20,829 nt of DNA from an uncultured Bacteroidales bacterium (GTDB lineage: Bacteria > Bacteroidota > Bacteroidia > Bacteroidales > UBA3663). The stretch spans positions 1-20,829 of the forward strand of contig CALBPV010000135.1 of assembly GCA_937899265.1 (NCBI GenBank), written 5' to 3'. Made by a program: the position numbers and the translations under genes. A model generated the notes under the pieces. The model was not told the DNA's origin. It did not search any database and worked only from the letters and a program-made list of their open reading frames with translations. Positions 14,133 to 20,829 of the stretch are shown here, piece by piece; positions within the stretch are counted from its first letter, which is position 1, and each line of letters starts with the position of its first letter.

Positions 14133-14990
14133 TTACAGATAGGGCAGCAGTTTCTTGGCTTCGGGCGATTCCTTCAGCTTGGTGAGGGCCCGTTCGCGCA
14201 CCTGTCTCACTCTCTCGCGGGTGAGACCCAATTCCGAGCAGATTTCCTCGGTCGAGAGTTCGCGTCCGTCGAGACCGAAAGTGTAGCGTATGACGTCCCG
14301 CTCGCGGTCCTTCAGCAGGTTGTCTATCACGTTCTCGAGATCCATGCGAAGCGATTCGGCCGTCAGCTTCGAGTCGGTCGATTCTCCCTGGTCGGGTGTC
14401 ACATCGAGCAGCGTGCCAGTTTCATCGTCCTGCAGAGGGGTGTCGAGCGACACTCCTCGGCTGTTCACCGAGATGGTTTCTCTCACTTTCTTGACCGGTA
14501 TGCCCATCTCCTCGGCTATCTCTTCGAGGGTGGCCGGGCGGTTCAGTTCCTGTTCGTAGCGACTCTGTATCTGACGCATTTGGCGCAGCATGTTGCTCTG
14601 GTTGCCGGGCAGTCGCACCATACGCGACTGTTCCGAGAGAGCCTGCATGATGCTCTGCCTGATCCACCACACGGCGTATGAGATGAACTTGAATCCGCGT
14701 GTTTCGTCAAACTTCTCGGCGGCTTTCACCAGTCCTACGTTACCCTCCGAAATGAGGTCCGAGAGCGAAAGGCCCTGGTTCTGGTAGAGTTTGGCTACCG
14801 ACACCACAAATCGCAGATTGGCTCTCACCAATCGGTCCAGAGCGTCGGCATCTCCCTTGTGGATGCGCTGGGCCAAATCCACCTCCTCGTCGGGAGTAAT
14901 CATTTTCTCGCGCGAGATGGCAGCCAGATAGGTTTCGATGGATTCCTCCTGTCGGTGGGTGATGTTTTGTGTAATCTTAATCTGTCTCAT
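14133..14990 (-). CDS. RpoD-like sigma-70 factor (paralogue A, downstream)
   Basis: A 285-residue sigma-70 protein with regions 1.2 to 4 but no N-terminal region 1.1, the compact form usual in Bacteroidetes. Region 2 contains RANLRFVVSVAKLYQNQGLSLSDL and FDETRGFKFISYAVWWIRQSI (-10 melting and recognition), then RLPGNQSNM. Region 4.2 is LGLTRERVRQVRERALTKLK, the -35 helix-turn-helix. It differs from what I recall of the housekeeping Bacteroidales sigma (RLPLNQ, LTRERVRQIKEKA), so it is probably an alternative group-2-like factor. It starts 3 bp after the stop of a paralogue. Through about residue 200 the two are some 85% identical by eye; the last 80 residues diverge strongly. Confidence 0.88.
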   Translation of the reverse strand: MRQIKITQNITHRQEESIETYLAAISREKMITPDEEVDLAQRIHKGDADALDRLVRANLRFVVSVAKLYQNQGLSLSDLISEGNVGLVKAAEKFDETRGFKFISYAVWWIRQSIMQALSEQSRMVRLPGNQSNMLRQMRQIQSRYEQELNRPATLEEIAEEMGIPVKKVRETISVNSRGVSLDTPLQDDETGTLLDVTPDQGESTDSKLTAESLRMDLENVIDNLLKDRERDVIRYTFGLDGRELSTEEICSELGLTRERVRQVRERALTKLKESPEAKKLLPYL

Positions 14991-14993
14991 AGC

Positions 14994-15854
14994 TTAAAAA
15001 TAAGCCAACAGCTGGTGGGAATACTCGCTGTTTTTGATTTTGATGATGGCCTTTTCGTGAATCTGGCGCACACGTTCGCGGGTGAGACCCAGTTCGAGGC
15101 TGATTTCCTCGAAAGTCTTTTCCTGTCCGTCGAGACCGTACATGTCTTTGACAATCTTGATTTCTCGGGCGTTGAGTATCTTGTTGAGCACGATGTCGAG
15201 TTCGGTGCGCAGCGATTCGCTGTTGAGCGACGAGTCTGTGGCGGGCGACATGCGGTCGGGCGTCACGTCGAGCAACGTGCCGTCTTCATCGTCCTGCAGG
15301 GGGGTGTCGAGCGACACGCCGCGGTTGTTGGCGGCCATCGTCTCGCGTACTTTATCTACCGTGATGTCCAGCTCTTCGGCTATCTCTTCGAGCGTCGGTG
15401 GACGGTTCAGTTCCTGTTCGTAGCGGTTCTGAATCACACGTATCTGTCGAATCATGTTGCTCTGGTTGCCGGGCAGTCGTACCATACGGGCCTGTTCCGA
15501 GAGAGCCTGCATGATGCTCTGTCTGATCCACCACACGGCGTATGAGATGAACTTGAATCCGCGTGTTTCGTCAAATTTCTCGGCGGCTTTCACAAGCCCC
15601 ACATTGCCCTCCGAGATAAGGTCCGAGAGCGACAGACCTTGGTTCTGGTAGAGCTTGGCTACCGACACCACAAACCTCAGGTTCGCTCTTACCAGTTTGT
15701 CGAGAGCCGTTTGGTCACCCTTGTGGATGCGCTGTGCCAGGTCAACCTCTTCGTCGAGCGTCACCATTCGTTCGCGCGAGATGGCGTTCAGATACGTCTC
15801 GATTGACTCTTCCGAGCGCCGGGTGATGTTTTGTGTAATTTTTATTTGTCTCAT
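14994..15854 (-). CDS. RpoD-like sigma-70 factor (paralogue B, upstream)
   Basis: A 286-residue protein, the first of the tandem sigma pair. It shares with its neighbour the start MRQIKITQNIT, the whole of region 2 and RLPGNQSNM. Its C-terminal part differs: spacer TPDRMSPATDSSLNSESL, region 4 REIKIVKDMYGLDGQEKTFEEISLELGLTRERVRQIHEKAIIKIK, and the tail SEYSHQLLAYF. The region-4 recognition helix core (TRERVRQ) is kept. No TAnnTTTG promoter is visible upstream, and a hairpin lies 35 bp before the start codon. Transcription may therefore use another sigma or read through from the htpG-serB direction. Confidence 0.88.
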   Translation of the reverse strand: MRQIKITQNITRRSEESIETYLNAISRERMVTLDEEVDLAQRIHKGDQTALDKLVRANLRFVVSVAKLYQNQGLSLSDLISEGNVGLVKAAEKFDETRGFKFISYAVWWIRQSIMQALSEQARMVRLPGNQSNMIRQIRVIQNRYEQELNRPPTLEEIAEELDITVDKVRETMAANNRGVSLDTPLQDDEDGTLLDVTPDRMSPATDSSLNSESLRTELDIVLNKILNAREIKIVKDMYGLDGQEKTFEEISLELGLTRERVRQIHEKAIIKIKNSEYSHQLLAYF

Positions 15855-15888
15855 TCTATATAACTAATGCTTATATATAACGAACAAA

Positions 15889-15914
15889 CACCCCAAAAAG
15901 TTCATTTTGGGGTG
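15889..15914 (-). terminator. Hairpin between the DedA-like gene and the sigma pair
   Basis: CACCCCAAAA (15889-15898) and TTTTGGGGTG (15905-15914) form a perfect 10-bp stem with a 6-nt loop. On the minus strand it follows the DedA-like stop by about 28 bp and is followed by TTTGTTCGTTATATA, so it may end the htpG-serB-DedA transcript. It could also be part of the sigma-gene leader. Confidence 0.65.
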
Positions 15915-15942
15915 TATTTTTAGATTATTTAACAATCTTTGG

Positions 15943-16389
15943 TCAGTTGAGTGCCGCGATGCTGTACACCACCACCGCATATCTCGCCGTCATTCCGACG
16001 GCGGCAGCAGCGGCAGATTTCCAGATGTTGGTTTTGAACATTCCCAGCATGATGCCAATCACGCTTCCCATGAAGGGGAGAAAACAGAGGAAGGCCATGC
16101 GTACCCCGTAGCGTTCCACCCAGTGTCGGGCTCGGGCCATGCGTTTGGGCTTCAGGTGGAATTTCCTCACGAGAAACTCCTCGTTGCAGAGACGCCCCAG
16201 TCCGTAGTTCACCAGCATGCCGGCCACGTTGCCCACAGTGCCTGCGACGATGAGCCTCAGGTAGTCGAACTCGGCGGTGGCTGCCAGTGCGCCCATCACG
16301 GCCTCGCTCGAGAAGGGCACGAAGGTACCCGCCAGGAACGATGCTATCAGCATGCCGAAATAGCCCAGGGAGATGAGGAAAGAATTCAC
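15943..16389 (-). CDS. Short DedA/YqaA-like membrane protein
   Basis: The protein has 148 residues and resembles the short YqaA-like branch of the DedA (SNARE-associated, VTT) family. FVPFSSEAVMGAL (23-35) and GTVGNVAGMLVNYGLGR (50-66) are the characteristic re-entrant and membrane segments. LPFMGSVIGIMLGMFKTNIWKS (about 104-125) is the second conserved block. There are three to four hydrophobic segments. The wider DedA family is linked to envelope lipid handling and proton-dependent stress tolerance; the role of this branch is unclear. It starts 18 bp after serB on the same strand and is probably co-transcribed. Confidence 0.85.
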   Translation of the reverse strand: MNSFLISLGYFGMLIASFLAGTFVPFSSEAVMGALAATAEFDYLRLIVAGTVGNVAGMLVNYGLGRLCNEEFLVRKFHLKPKRMARARHWVERYGVRMAFLCFLPFMGSVIGIMLGMFKTNIWKSAAAAAVGMTARYAVVVYSIAALN

Positions 16390-16407
16390 GGCTTTGGGAT
16401 GGATGGG

Positions 16408-17634
16408 TTACTGCATCTTGCCCAGTTCGCCCAGGTAGCTGTCCTTGAATCCCAGGAAGTAGAGCACGCCGTCGAGACCGATGGTCGAGATGCCCTGCGG
16501 GGCGTTGGCCACCACTCTCGGCTTGGCATGGAAGGCGATGCCCAGACCGGCTTCCGAAATCATCGGAAGGTCGTTGGCGCCGTCGCCCACGGCGATGGTC
16601 TGCTGCAGATCGACCTTCTCCACCTGGGCGATGAGCCGCAGGAGTTCGGCCTTGCGTTTGCCGTCCACGATGTCGCCCAGATAACGTCCCGTCAGCTTGC
16701 CGTCTTCGCCTATCTCGAGTTCGTTGGCATAGACGTAGTCGATGCCGTATTTCTGGCGAAGCCGTTCGCCGAAATACGTGAATCCGCCGCTCAGGATGGC
16801 TATCTTGTAGCCGCACCGCTTCAGGATGGTCATCAGACGGTCCGTGCCCTGTGTGATGGGCAGATGGTCGGCAATGTCCTGCATCACGCTTGCGTCGAGT
16901 CCCTTGAGCAGGGCCACACGGCGCGTGAAACTCTCCTTGAAGTCTATCTCGCCCCTCATGGCGCTCTCCGTGATGGCTTTCACCTGGTCGCCCACGCCGG
17001 CCCGCATGGCCAGTTCGTCGATACATTCCGTCTGTATCAGCGTCGAGTCCATATCGAAACAGATGAGCCTTCGTGCTCTGCGATACATGTCGTCTTTCTG
17101 GAGAGAGAAATCCATACCCAGTTCGCTGCACGTCTTCATGAGTTCGGCCTGCAGCTCCGCGCGATCCGATATCGTACCTCTTATAGAGAATTGGATACAG
17201 GCTCGGCTGTCCGAATCCTTCCGGATGGAGCGGCGTCCCGTGAGACGAACTATCGAGTCGATGTTGAGGCCGTGACCGGCGATAATCTCGGTGGCGGCTT
17301 CTATCTGACGCGCCGAGAGACTCTTGCCCATCACCATCAGGATGTAGCGGTTTTTGCCCTGTCGGTTCACCCAGGCTTCGTATTCTTCGTCCAATACGGG
17401 CGAGAATCCGATGTGGACACCCAGTTCGGAGGTCTTGAAGAGCAGGTCTTTCATCATTGGACCCGAGTGGGACTCGTCTATACGGGTCAACACGCCCAGA
17501 GAGAGCGTGTTGTGAATGTCGGCCTGTCCGATGTCGAGAATCTCGGCATCGTACTTGGCCAGAATACCCATCACTGCGGCCGTGAGGCCTGGACGGTCTT
17601 GTCCGGTGATACGTATCAGGATTTGTTCGTTCAT
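16408..17634 (-). CDS. serB: Phosphoserine phosphatase with N-terminal ACT domains
   Basis: A 408-residue enzyme for the last step of serine synthesis, phosphoserine to serine. Two ACT-like domains come first (about 4-80, with ITGQDRPGLTAAVMGILAKYDAEILDIGQ, and about 96-175). The HAD phosphatase domain follows: motif I DMDST (Asp194 nucleophile, Asp196), motif II SGGF (282-285), the motif III lysine in DGKRKAELL (about 327-329) and motif IV GDGANDLPM (350-358). ECIDELA (204-210) fits the SerB cap/substrate region. The two-ACT layout is common in Bacteroidetes and actinobacterial SerB and suggests amino-acid feedback. It starts 36 bp after htpG and precedes the DedA-like gene by 18 bp. Confidence 0.94.
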   Translation of the reverse strand: MNEQILIRITGQDRPGLTAAVMGILAKYDAEILDIGQADIHNTLSLGVLTRIDESHSGPMMKDLLFKTSELGVHIGFSPVLDEEYEAWVNRQGKNRYILMVMGKSLSARQIEAATEIIAGHGLNIDSIVRLTGRRSIRKDSDSRACIQFSIRGTISDRAELQAELMKTCSELGMDFSLQKDDMYRRARRLICFDMDSTLIQTECIDELAMRAGVGDQVKAITESAMRGEIDFKESFTRRVALLKGLDASVMQDIADHLPITQGTDRLMTILKRCGYKIAILSGGFTYFGERLRQKYGIDYVYANELEIGEDGKLTGRYLGDIVDGKRKAELLRLIAQVEKVDLQQTIAVGDGANDLPMISEAGLGIAFHAKPRVVANAPQGISTIGLDGVLYFLGFKDSYLGELGKMQ

Positions 17635-17670
17635 GCAGTCGTGAGGTTTTTATACATTATATATAATATA

Positions 17671-19734
17671 TTATGCGAGCAGTTCGGTCGAACGTTTGAT
17701 GAAAGCGGCCAGAGCCTCGCCTTTGAGCATCTGTCCTTCCAGGAGGGCAAGGTCGATGAGCTGACGCAGTTTCTTGTCGCCGTTGGCGTAGGTTCTCACG
17801 GCGTCGCTCTCTTTGCCCTTCAGCACCTCGATGTCGGCCTTGAGGCTCGTGAGCAGGGTTTCCTTCTCGGCTGTGAACTCGCCTTCTTTGGCTTTGTACT
17901 TCTCCTCTTCGAGGGGTTTGTACTGGGCCTCCTTGTCGGCGATTTCGGCGGCTATGGGTTCGAGCTGGGGCTTCAGGGCGTTTTGTGCATCGGCTACGAC
18001 CTGCTTCACTACGGGATGTTCCGTGTTGACGATGAGTTGGTACGTGTCGGGCATCTGTCCATAGAAGTTCATGCCGGGCTGCATCTTCGACATCTCTTTC
18101 ATGCGGCGCATCCATTCGTTCTGGGCGATGGTGACGGCCTTGTCGGTCATGTCGAGAGCCTGGAAATCGACGTTCCATTCCACCTTCTCAACGGACGGAA
18201 TCTGGCTGTGGAAGAGCGTGTTGTTCTCGCGGCGCTCGGCCTCGCTCCATTCCACCTTCTTGGCATCGGCCTTCTTGATGAGGTTCGAGAGGGTGTCGGC
18301 ATCCACACGGGTGTAGTGGGCTTTCTTGTCCTCCTGCTTCTGTTCCTGCTGGTTCATGAAGGGGGTGTCCAGCTGTCCCTGCATCACCAGCACGTTGTAG
18401 CCCTTGTTCTTGGCTTCCTGAATGTAGGTGTATTGTCCCACGGGGTCGTCGCTGTAGAGGTAAATCAGCTGGCCGTCCTTGTCGGTCTGCGTGCCCTCGG
18501 TCAGTTTGCGGTATTCCTCGAGGGTGTAGAAGTTCTTGTCGGTGTCTTCCACCAGACAGAAGCCGGTGGCCTTGTCATAGAACTTCTCGTCGCTCAGCAT
18601 GCCGTATTCGATGAAGATTTTCAGGTCATCCCATTTCTCCTCGAACTTTTTGCGGTCTTCCTTGAAGATTTCCTGCAGCCTGTCGCCCACCTTGCGGGTG
18701 ATGTAGCCGGCTATCTTCTTCACGTTGGGGTCGCCCTGCAAATAGGAGCGCGACACGTTCAGCGGGATGTCGGGCGAGTCTATCACACCGTGCAGCAGCA
18801 TCATGAACTCGGGCACAACGCCTTCCACCTGGTCGGTCACAAACACCTGATTGCAGTAGAGCTGTATCTTGTTGCGTTCGAAGTGCTGGTTCTCAATTTT
18901 GGGAAAGTAGAGCACGCCCGTCAGGTTGAAGGGGTAATCGACGTTCAGGTGTATCCAGAAGAGCGGGTCGGGAGCCATCGGATAGAGTTCGTGGTAGAAC
19001 TTGAGGTAATCCTCGTCCTTGAGGTCGGCAGGTGTCCGCGTCCAGAGGGGAGTGGTCTCGTTGATTTGGTTGTCCTCTTCGGTATCCACCTCTTTGCCGT
19101 CCTTCCAGGTCGTCTTCTTGCCGAACACGATGGGCACGGGCAGGTAGCGGCAGTACTTCTTGAGCAGACCCTCGATGGTCGATTTCGTAGTCATCTGGGT
19201 CTTGTCTTCGTCGTCGAGCTCCAGAATGATGTCGGTGCCGCGCTCCGTTTTGTCGCAGTCGCCCATTGTGTAGTTGGTGTCGCCCTCGCAGCTCCATTCG
19301 GTGGCGGGTTCGTCCTTCCAGCTCTTTGAGCGGACAATTACCTTTTTGGCCACCATGAAGGCAGAGTAAAAGCCCAGACCGAAGTGTCCGATGATTTGGG
19401 CTCCGTTCTCCTTGTATTTGTCGAGAAACTCCGTGGCGCCCGAGAAGGCGATTTGGTTGATGTATTTGTCTATTTCCTCTGCCGTCATGCCGATGCCCTG
19501 GTCGCTGATGGTGAGGGTACCCTTCTCCGCGTCGATGGCGACGTTGATTTTGAGGTTGTCGGTGTCACCTTTGAACTCGCCGGCTCTGGCCAGCGTTTTC
19601 AGCTTCTGCGTTGCATCCACAGCGTTGCTTATCAGCTCGCGGAGGAAGATTTCATGTTCACTGTAAAGAAATTTCTTAATCACCGGGAAGATATTCTCCG
19701 TGGTGACGTTGATTGAACCGTTTTTTGTTGCCAT
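17671..19734 (-). CDS. htpG: Hsp90-family molecular chaperone HtpG
   Basis: A 687-residue Hsp90 chaperone that acts as an ATP-driven dimer in the cytosol. GHKL ATPase motifs are clear: FLRELISNAVDA (30-41, Glu33 and Asn37), SDQGIGMT (77-84, Asp78) and GHFGLGFYSAF (116-126). The middle domain has LNVSRSYLQGDPNVKKIAGYI, with the catalytic-loop arginine in NVSRSYLQ. The C-terminal dimerisation part includes VNTEHPVV. A charged helical insert (LEPIAAEIADKEAQYKPLEEEKYKAKEGEFTA) lies near 594-640; I believe Bacteroidales homologues share it. No vegetative TAnnTTTG promoter is visible upstream. Instead a sigma-54 promoter motif lies at 19831-19848, suggesting stress-controlled transcription through an activator ATPase. 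Confidence 0.97.
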   Translation of the reverse strand: MATKNGSINVTTENIFPVIKKFLYSEHEIFLRELISNAVDATQKLKTLARAGEFKGDTDNLKINVAIDAEKGTLTISDQGIGMTAEEIDKYINQIAFSGATEFLDKYKENGAQIIGHFGLGFYSAFMVAKKVIVRSKSWKDEPATEWSCEGDTNYTMGDCDKTERGTDIILELDDEDKTQMTTKSTIEGLLKKYCRYLPVPIVFGKKTTWKDGKEVDTEEDNQINETTPLWTRTPADLKDEDYLKFYHELYPMAPDPLFWIHLNVDYPFNLTGVLYFPKIENQHFERNKIQLYCNQVFVTDQVEGVVPEFMMLLHGVIDSPDIPLNVSRSYLQGDPNVKKIAGYITRKVGDRLQEIFKEDRKKFEEKWDDLKIFIEYGMLSDEKFYDKATGFCLVEDTDKNFYTLEEYRKLTEGTQTDKDGQLIYLYSDDPVGQYTYIQEAKNKGYNVLVMQGQLDTPFMNQQEQKQEDKKAHYTRVDADTLSNLIKKADAKKVEWSEAERRENNTLFHSQIPSVEKVEWNVDFQALDMTDKAVTIAQNEWMRRMKEMSKMQPGMNFYGQMPDTYQLIVNTEHPVVKQVVADAQNALKPQLEPIAAEIADKEAQYKPLEEEKYKAKEGEFTAEKETLLTSLKADIEVLKGKESDAVRTYANGDKKLRQLIDLALLEGQMLKGEALAAFIKRSTELLA

Positions 19735-19805
19735 AATTATTAAGTTGTTTTATTGTTTCTGTTTTTGGGGGGCGGACATCCGGACATGCCTCGGGGGAGG
19801 GGAGT

Positions 19806-19871
19806 GTCATTTTGTCCGTTGAATCTCTTTCTGCAAAAAACGTGCCAATCCTGCCCGCATGACAAAATGTC
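19806..19871. promoter_or_regulatory. Pair of related GACAAAATG(A/T)C sites flanking the sigma-54 promoter
   Basis: GACAAAATGTC (19861-19871, plus strand) has GACA/TGTC dyad symmetry and lies about 14 bp upstream of the -24 element as transcribed. GACAAAATGAC is present on the minus strand at 19816-19806, just after the expected start site. They differ at one base. They could bind an activator or repressor dimer; this is inference. Confidence 0.5.
19831..19848 (-). promoter_or_regulatory. Sigma-54 (RpoN) type promoter of htpG
   Basis: On the minus strand the sequence is TTGGCACGTTTTTTGCAG. It contains TGGCACG, four bases and TTGCA, the -24/-12 consensus with no mismatch. Transcription would start near 19820, about 85 nt before the htpG ATG. 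Sigma-54 promoters need an AAA+ activator, so a regulator elsewhere in the genome is implied. Confidence 0.75.
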
Positions 19872-20076
19872 TGCTGCCCCTTCCCGGGCTCCCCTTGTGG
19901 CACAGGAGAGTGGTTTCGGTCGGAATCTGGAAATTTGTATCCTTTCCATATAAAATTTTTCGTCGAAATGTAAAATATTTACGCTAAAAAGTCATAATCG
20001 GATAGCAAAATTTATTAAAAAGTGTAAATTTTATCTTTTTTTTGAATAGTTATATACATGTTTGAAAATATTTCTC

Positions 20077-20084
20077 TATCTTTG
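20077..20084 (+). promoter_or_regulatory. -7 element of the winged-helix gene
   Basis: TATCTTTG followed by CA lies 74 bp before the ATG, in strongly AT-rich DNA. TTTG words occur at 20061 and 20041, but neither has the usual 19-20 bp spacing. Confidence 0.72.
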
Positions 20085-20157
20085 CACCGTGATTTAGCAA
20101 TAAATCACAGAAATTGTATTTTTTTATTCCCTTACTTATCAAAAATTATTCAAAACA

Positions 20158-20358
20158 ATGAACGTTGATGTAATTGGTGCAAATGCAGGCTCTGTTTGGG
20201 CTGCTTTGAACGAGAAGAACAACCAGGCCCTCAAGAACCTCAAGAAGGCTACCAAGTTGAAGGACAAAGAAATCCTCCCCGCTTTGGGTTGGCTCGCACG
20301 CGAAGGCAAAATCAGCCTCGCTGAAGAGGAAGCTGACATTATCGTTACCCTTCTCTAA
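20158..20358 (+). CDS. Small winged helix-turn-helix protein (DUF2582-like)
   Basis: A 66-residue single-domain protein resembling the Bacteroidetes winged-helix family formerly called DUF2582. The layout is SVWAALNEKNNQALKNLKKATKLKDKEILPALGWLAREGKI, then a two-strand wing (SLAEEEADIIVTLL). This is the three-helix and wing fold, with helices at about 11-19, 23-31 and 36-47. Codon use is strongly biased (many AAG and CTC codons), and the gene has its own promoter and a strong terminator, consistent with abundant expression. DNA targets are unknown. Some related proteins may have protein-binding roles instead. Confidence 0.85.
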   Translation: MNVDVIGANAGSVWAALNEKNNQALKNLKKATKLKDKEILPALGWLAREGKISLAEEEADIIVTLL

Positions 20359-20411
20359 ACTCAACATCGGGGGGCGTTCTGTATCTCTGATCGTTCACCC
20401 TTTTGAAAGAC

Positions 20412-20444
20412 GCTCCGTAACTCTCTCGGTTACGGAGCTTTTTT
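20412..20444 (+). terminator. Intrinsic terminator of the winged-helix gene
   Basis: GCTCCGTAAC (20412-20421) and GTTACGGAGC (20429-20438) form a perfect 10-bp stem with a 7-nt loop, followed directly by six T. It lies 54 bp after the stop codon. Confidence 0.93.
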
Positions 20445-20445
20445 G

Positions 20446-20501
20446 GGTTCATCCGCTTTTTGAGTTGGTAGGATAGTACTAACCCCAAAAGCGGATGAAC
20501 C
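20446..20501. repeat. 15-bp perfect inverted repeat with nested inner hairpin
   Basis: GGTTCATCCGCTTTT (20446-20460) is the exact reverse complement of AAAAGCGGATGAACC (20487-20501). The 26-bp interior holds a second stem, GTTGGTA (20464-20470) with TACTAAC (20477-20483). It directly follows the terminator T run. The function is unknown. Confidence 0.85.
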
Positions 20502-20507
20502 TTGAAA

Positions 20508-20604
20508 GAAAGGAAAATTCTCCAATTCTCTAATTCTTGATAAAATTTGGAATTAACAGATCTTCTCTATTGAAAGGAAAATTCTCCAATTCTCTAATTC
20601 TTGA
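20508..20604. repeat. 33-bp direct repeat, two copies
   Basis: The segment beginning GAAAGGAAAATTCTCCAATT and ending CTAATTCTTGA occurs at 20508-20540 and again, identical, at 20572-20604, with 31 bp between. The second copy runs straight into TGAAACC heptamer words. Confidence 0.9.
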
Positions 20605-20660
20605 AACCTGAAACCTGAATCTTGGAACCCTTCCCTTTAGGGGAGGGCTGGGGAGAGGCT
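20600..20660 (-). repeat. Heptamer words plus GC-rich hairpin element, copy 4 (inverted)
   Basis: TGAAACC, TGAAACC, TGAATCT words (20602-20622) are followed at 20628-20660 by the reverse complement of the element at 2203. The loop reads TAAA on the minus strand. No coding sequence reads into this copy. Confidence 0.85.
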
Positions 20661-20792
20661 GGAGGATTCAGGGTTATTGAAGGCTCCACCGAAATCGTAA
20701 TTGTTCGCCTTACTTAACAAAAAAGAAAAAAAGAAAAAACGCTGGAGAAAATACATCGCTACGTCCGGGACGAAAAAAAAGTGGCTGAAAAA

Positions 20793-20824
20793 TTTGGAAA
20801 TATCGCAAATTTTTCGTATCTTTG
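20793..20824 (+). promoter_or_regulatory. Consensus promoter for a gene beyond the right edge
   Basis: TTTG (20793-20796), exactly 20 bp, TATCTTTG (20817-20824), then CAGCG. This is a full Bacteroidetes promoter match at the window edge, so a plus-strand gene or RNA is expected just outside. Confidence 0.82.
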
Positions 20825-20829
20825 CAGCG

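Larger units (their letters stand above)
19735..20157. other. Divergent intergenic region between htpG and the winged-helix gene
   Basis: This 423-bp gap contains the sigma-54-type promoter and its flanking palindromes on the htpG side, and an AT-rich stretch (19945-20075) leading into the plus-strand promoter of the small winged-helix gene. I see no further gene. Confidence 0.75.
20359..20829. other. Right-end intergenic region
   Basis: The last 471 bp hold no gene. In order they contain the winged-helix terminator, the nested inverted repeat, the 33-bp direct repeat, the heptamer/GC-rich element, an A-rich stretch (20718-20737) and a promoter directed out of the window. Confidence 0.8.

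Noticed and set aside
15907..19329. Very long plus-strand open frame (1140 codons) opposite htpG, serB and the DedA-like gene
   Set aside because: It is antisense to three well-supported genes with complete motifs, and its product is low-complexity (rich in His, Val, Leu, Gly) with no recognisable domain. It reflects the codon bias of the opposite strand.
19753..19953. Small frames on both strands upstream of htpG
   Set aside because: They cover the sigma-54 promoter and its flanking sites and lack coding features.

Overview
The window looks like chromosomal DNA of a Bacteroidales bacterium, probably Prevotellaceae. The clearest sign is the promoter type: TTTG, about 19-20 bp, then TAnnTTTG (TATCTTTG, TATATTTG, TACATTTG), which is the Bacteroidetes vegetative promoter. 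It is seen ahead of most transcription units here. GlmM, HtpG and the short sigma-70 proteins also read like Bacteroidales family members, and most starts lack a strong Shine-Dalgarno. The genus call rests on general resemblance only. || Left part (1-4120): a glmM-type phosphohexomutase (-), a FlK-like hot-dog thioesterase (+) and a secreted protein with an N-terminal carboxypeptidase-regulatory-like domain (+). They sit in dense repeats: six copies of a 50-bp tandem unit, long arrays of related 7-bp words, and a GC-rich hairpin element. All three genes, and the facing MFS gene, take their stop codon and last residues from these repeats. || 4103-8055 (-): a three-gene tripartite efflux operon in the order outer-membrane TolC-like channel, HlyD/EmrA-like adaptor, DHA2-type MFS pump, with a TTTG-N20-TATCTTTG promoter. 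|| 8499-9606: an MgtC/SapB-family membrane protein (+) converging on a small coiled-coil protein (-), with a 16-bp bidirectional terminator hairpin between them. || 9879-12073 (+): a probable operon of a TSCPD-domain protein, a LysE-family exporter, a nitroreductase and a YdfG-like short-chain dehydrogenase. 12253-13989 (+): a secreted PAP2-type phosphatase fused to a probable outer-membrane barrel. Two hairpins end this unit. || 14133-15854 (-): two tandem, closely related RpoD-like sigma factors 3 bp apart, alike up to the end of region 3 and divergent in region 4. 15943-19734 (-): htpG, serB with two ACT-like domains, and a short DedA-like membrane protein. A near-perfect sigma-54 promoter (TGGCACG-N4-TTGCA) lies about 100 bp upstream of htpG, flanked by related GACAAAATG(A/T)C sites. 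|| 20158-20829: a 66-residue winged-helix protein with its own promoter and textbook terminator, then an intergenic stretch with a 15-bp inverted repeat, a 33-bp direct repeat, another GC-rich element and a consensus promoter firing off the right edge. || I see no rRNA, tRNA, CRISPR array, transposase, integrase or phage gene. The least ordinary features are the repeats that supply gene ends and the sigma-54 promoter of htpG.
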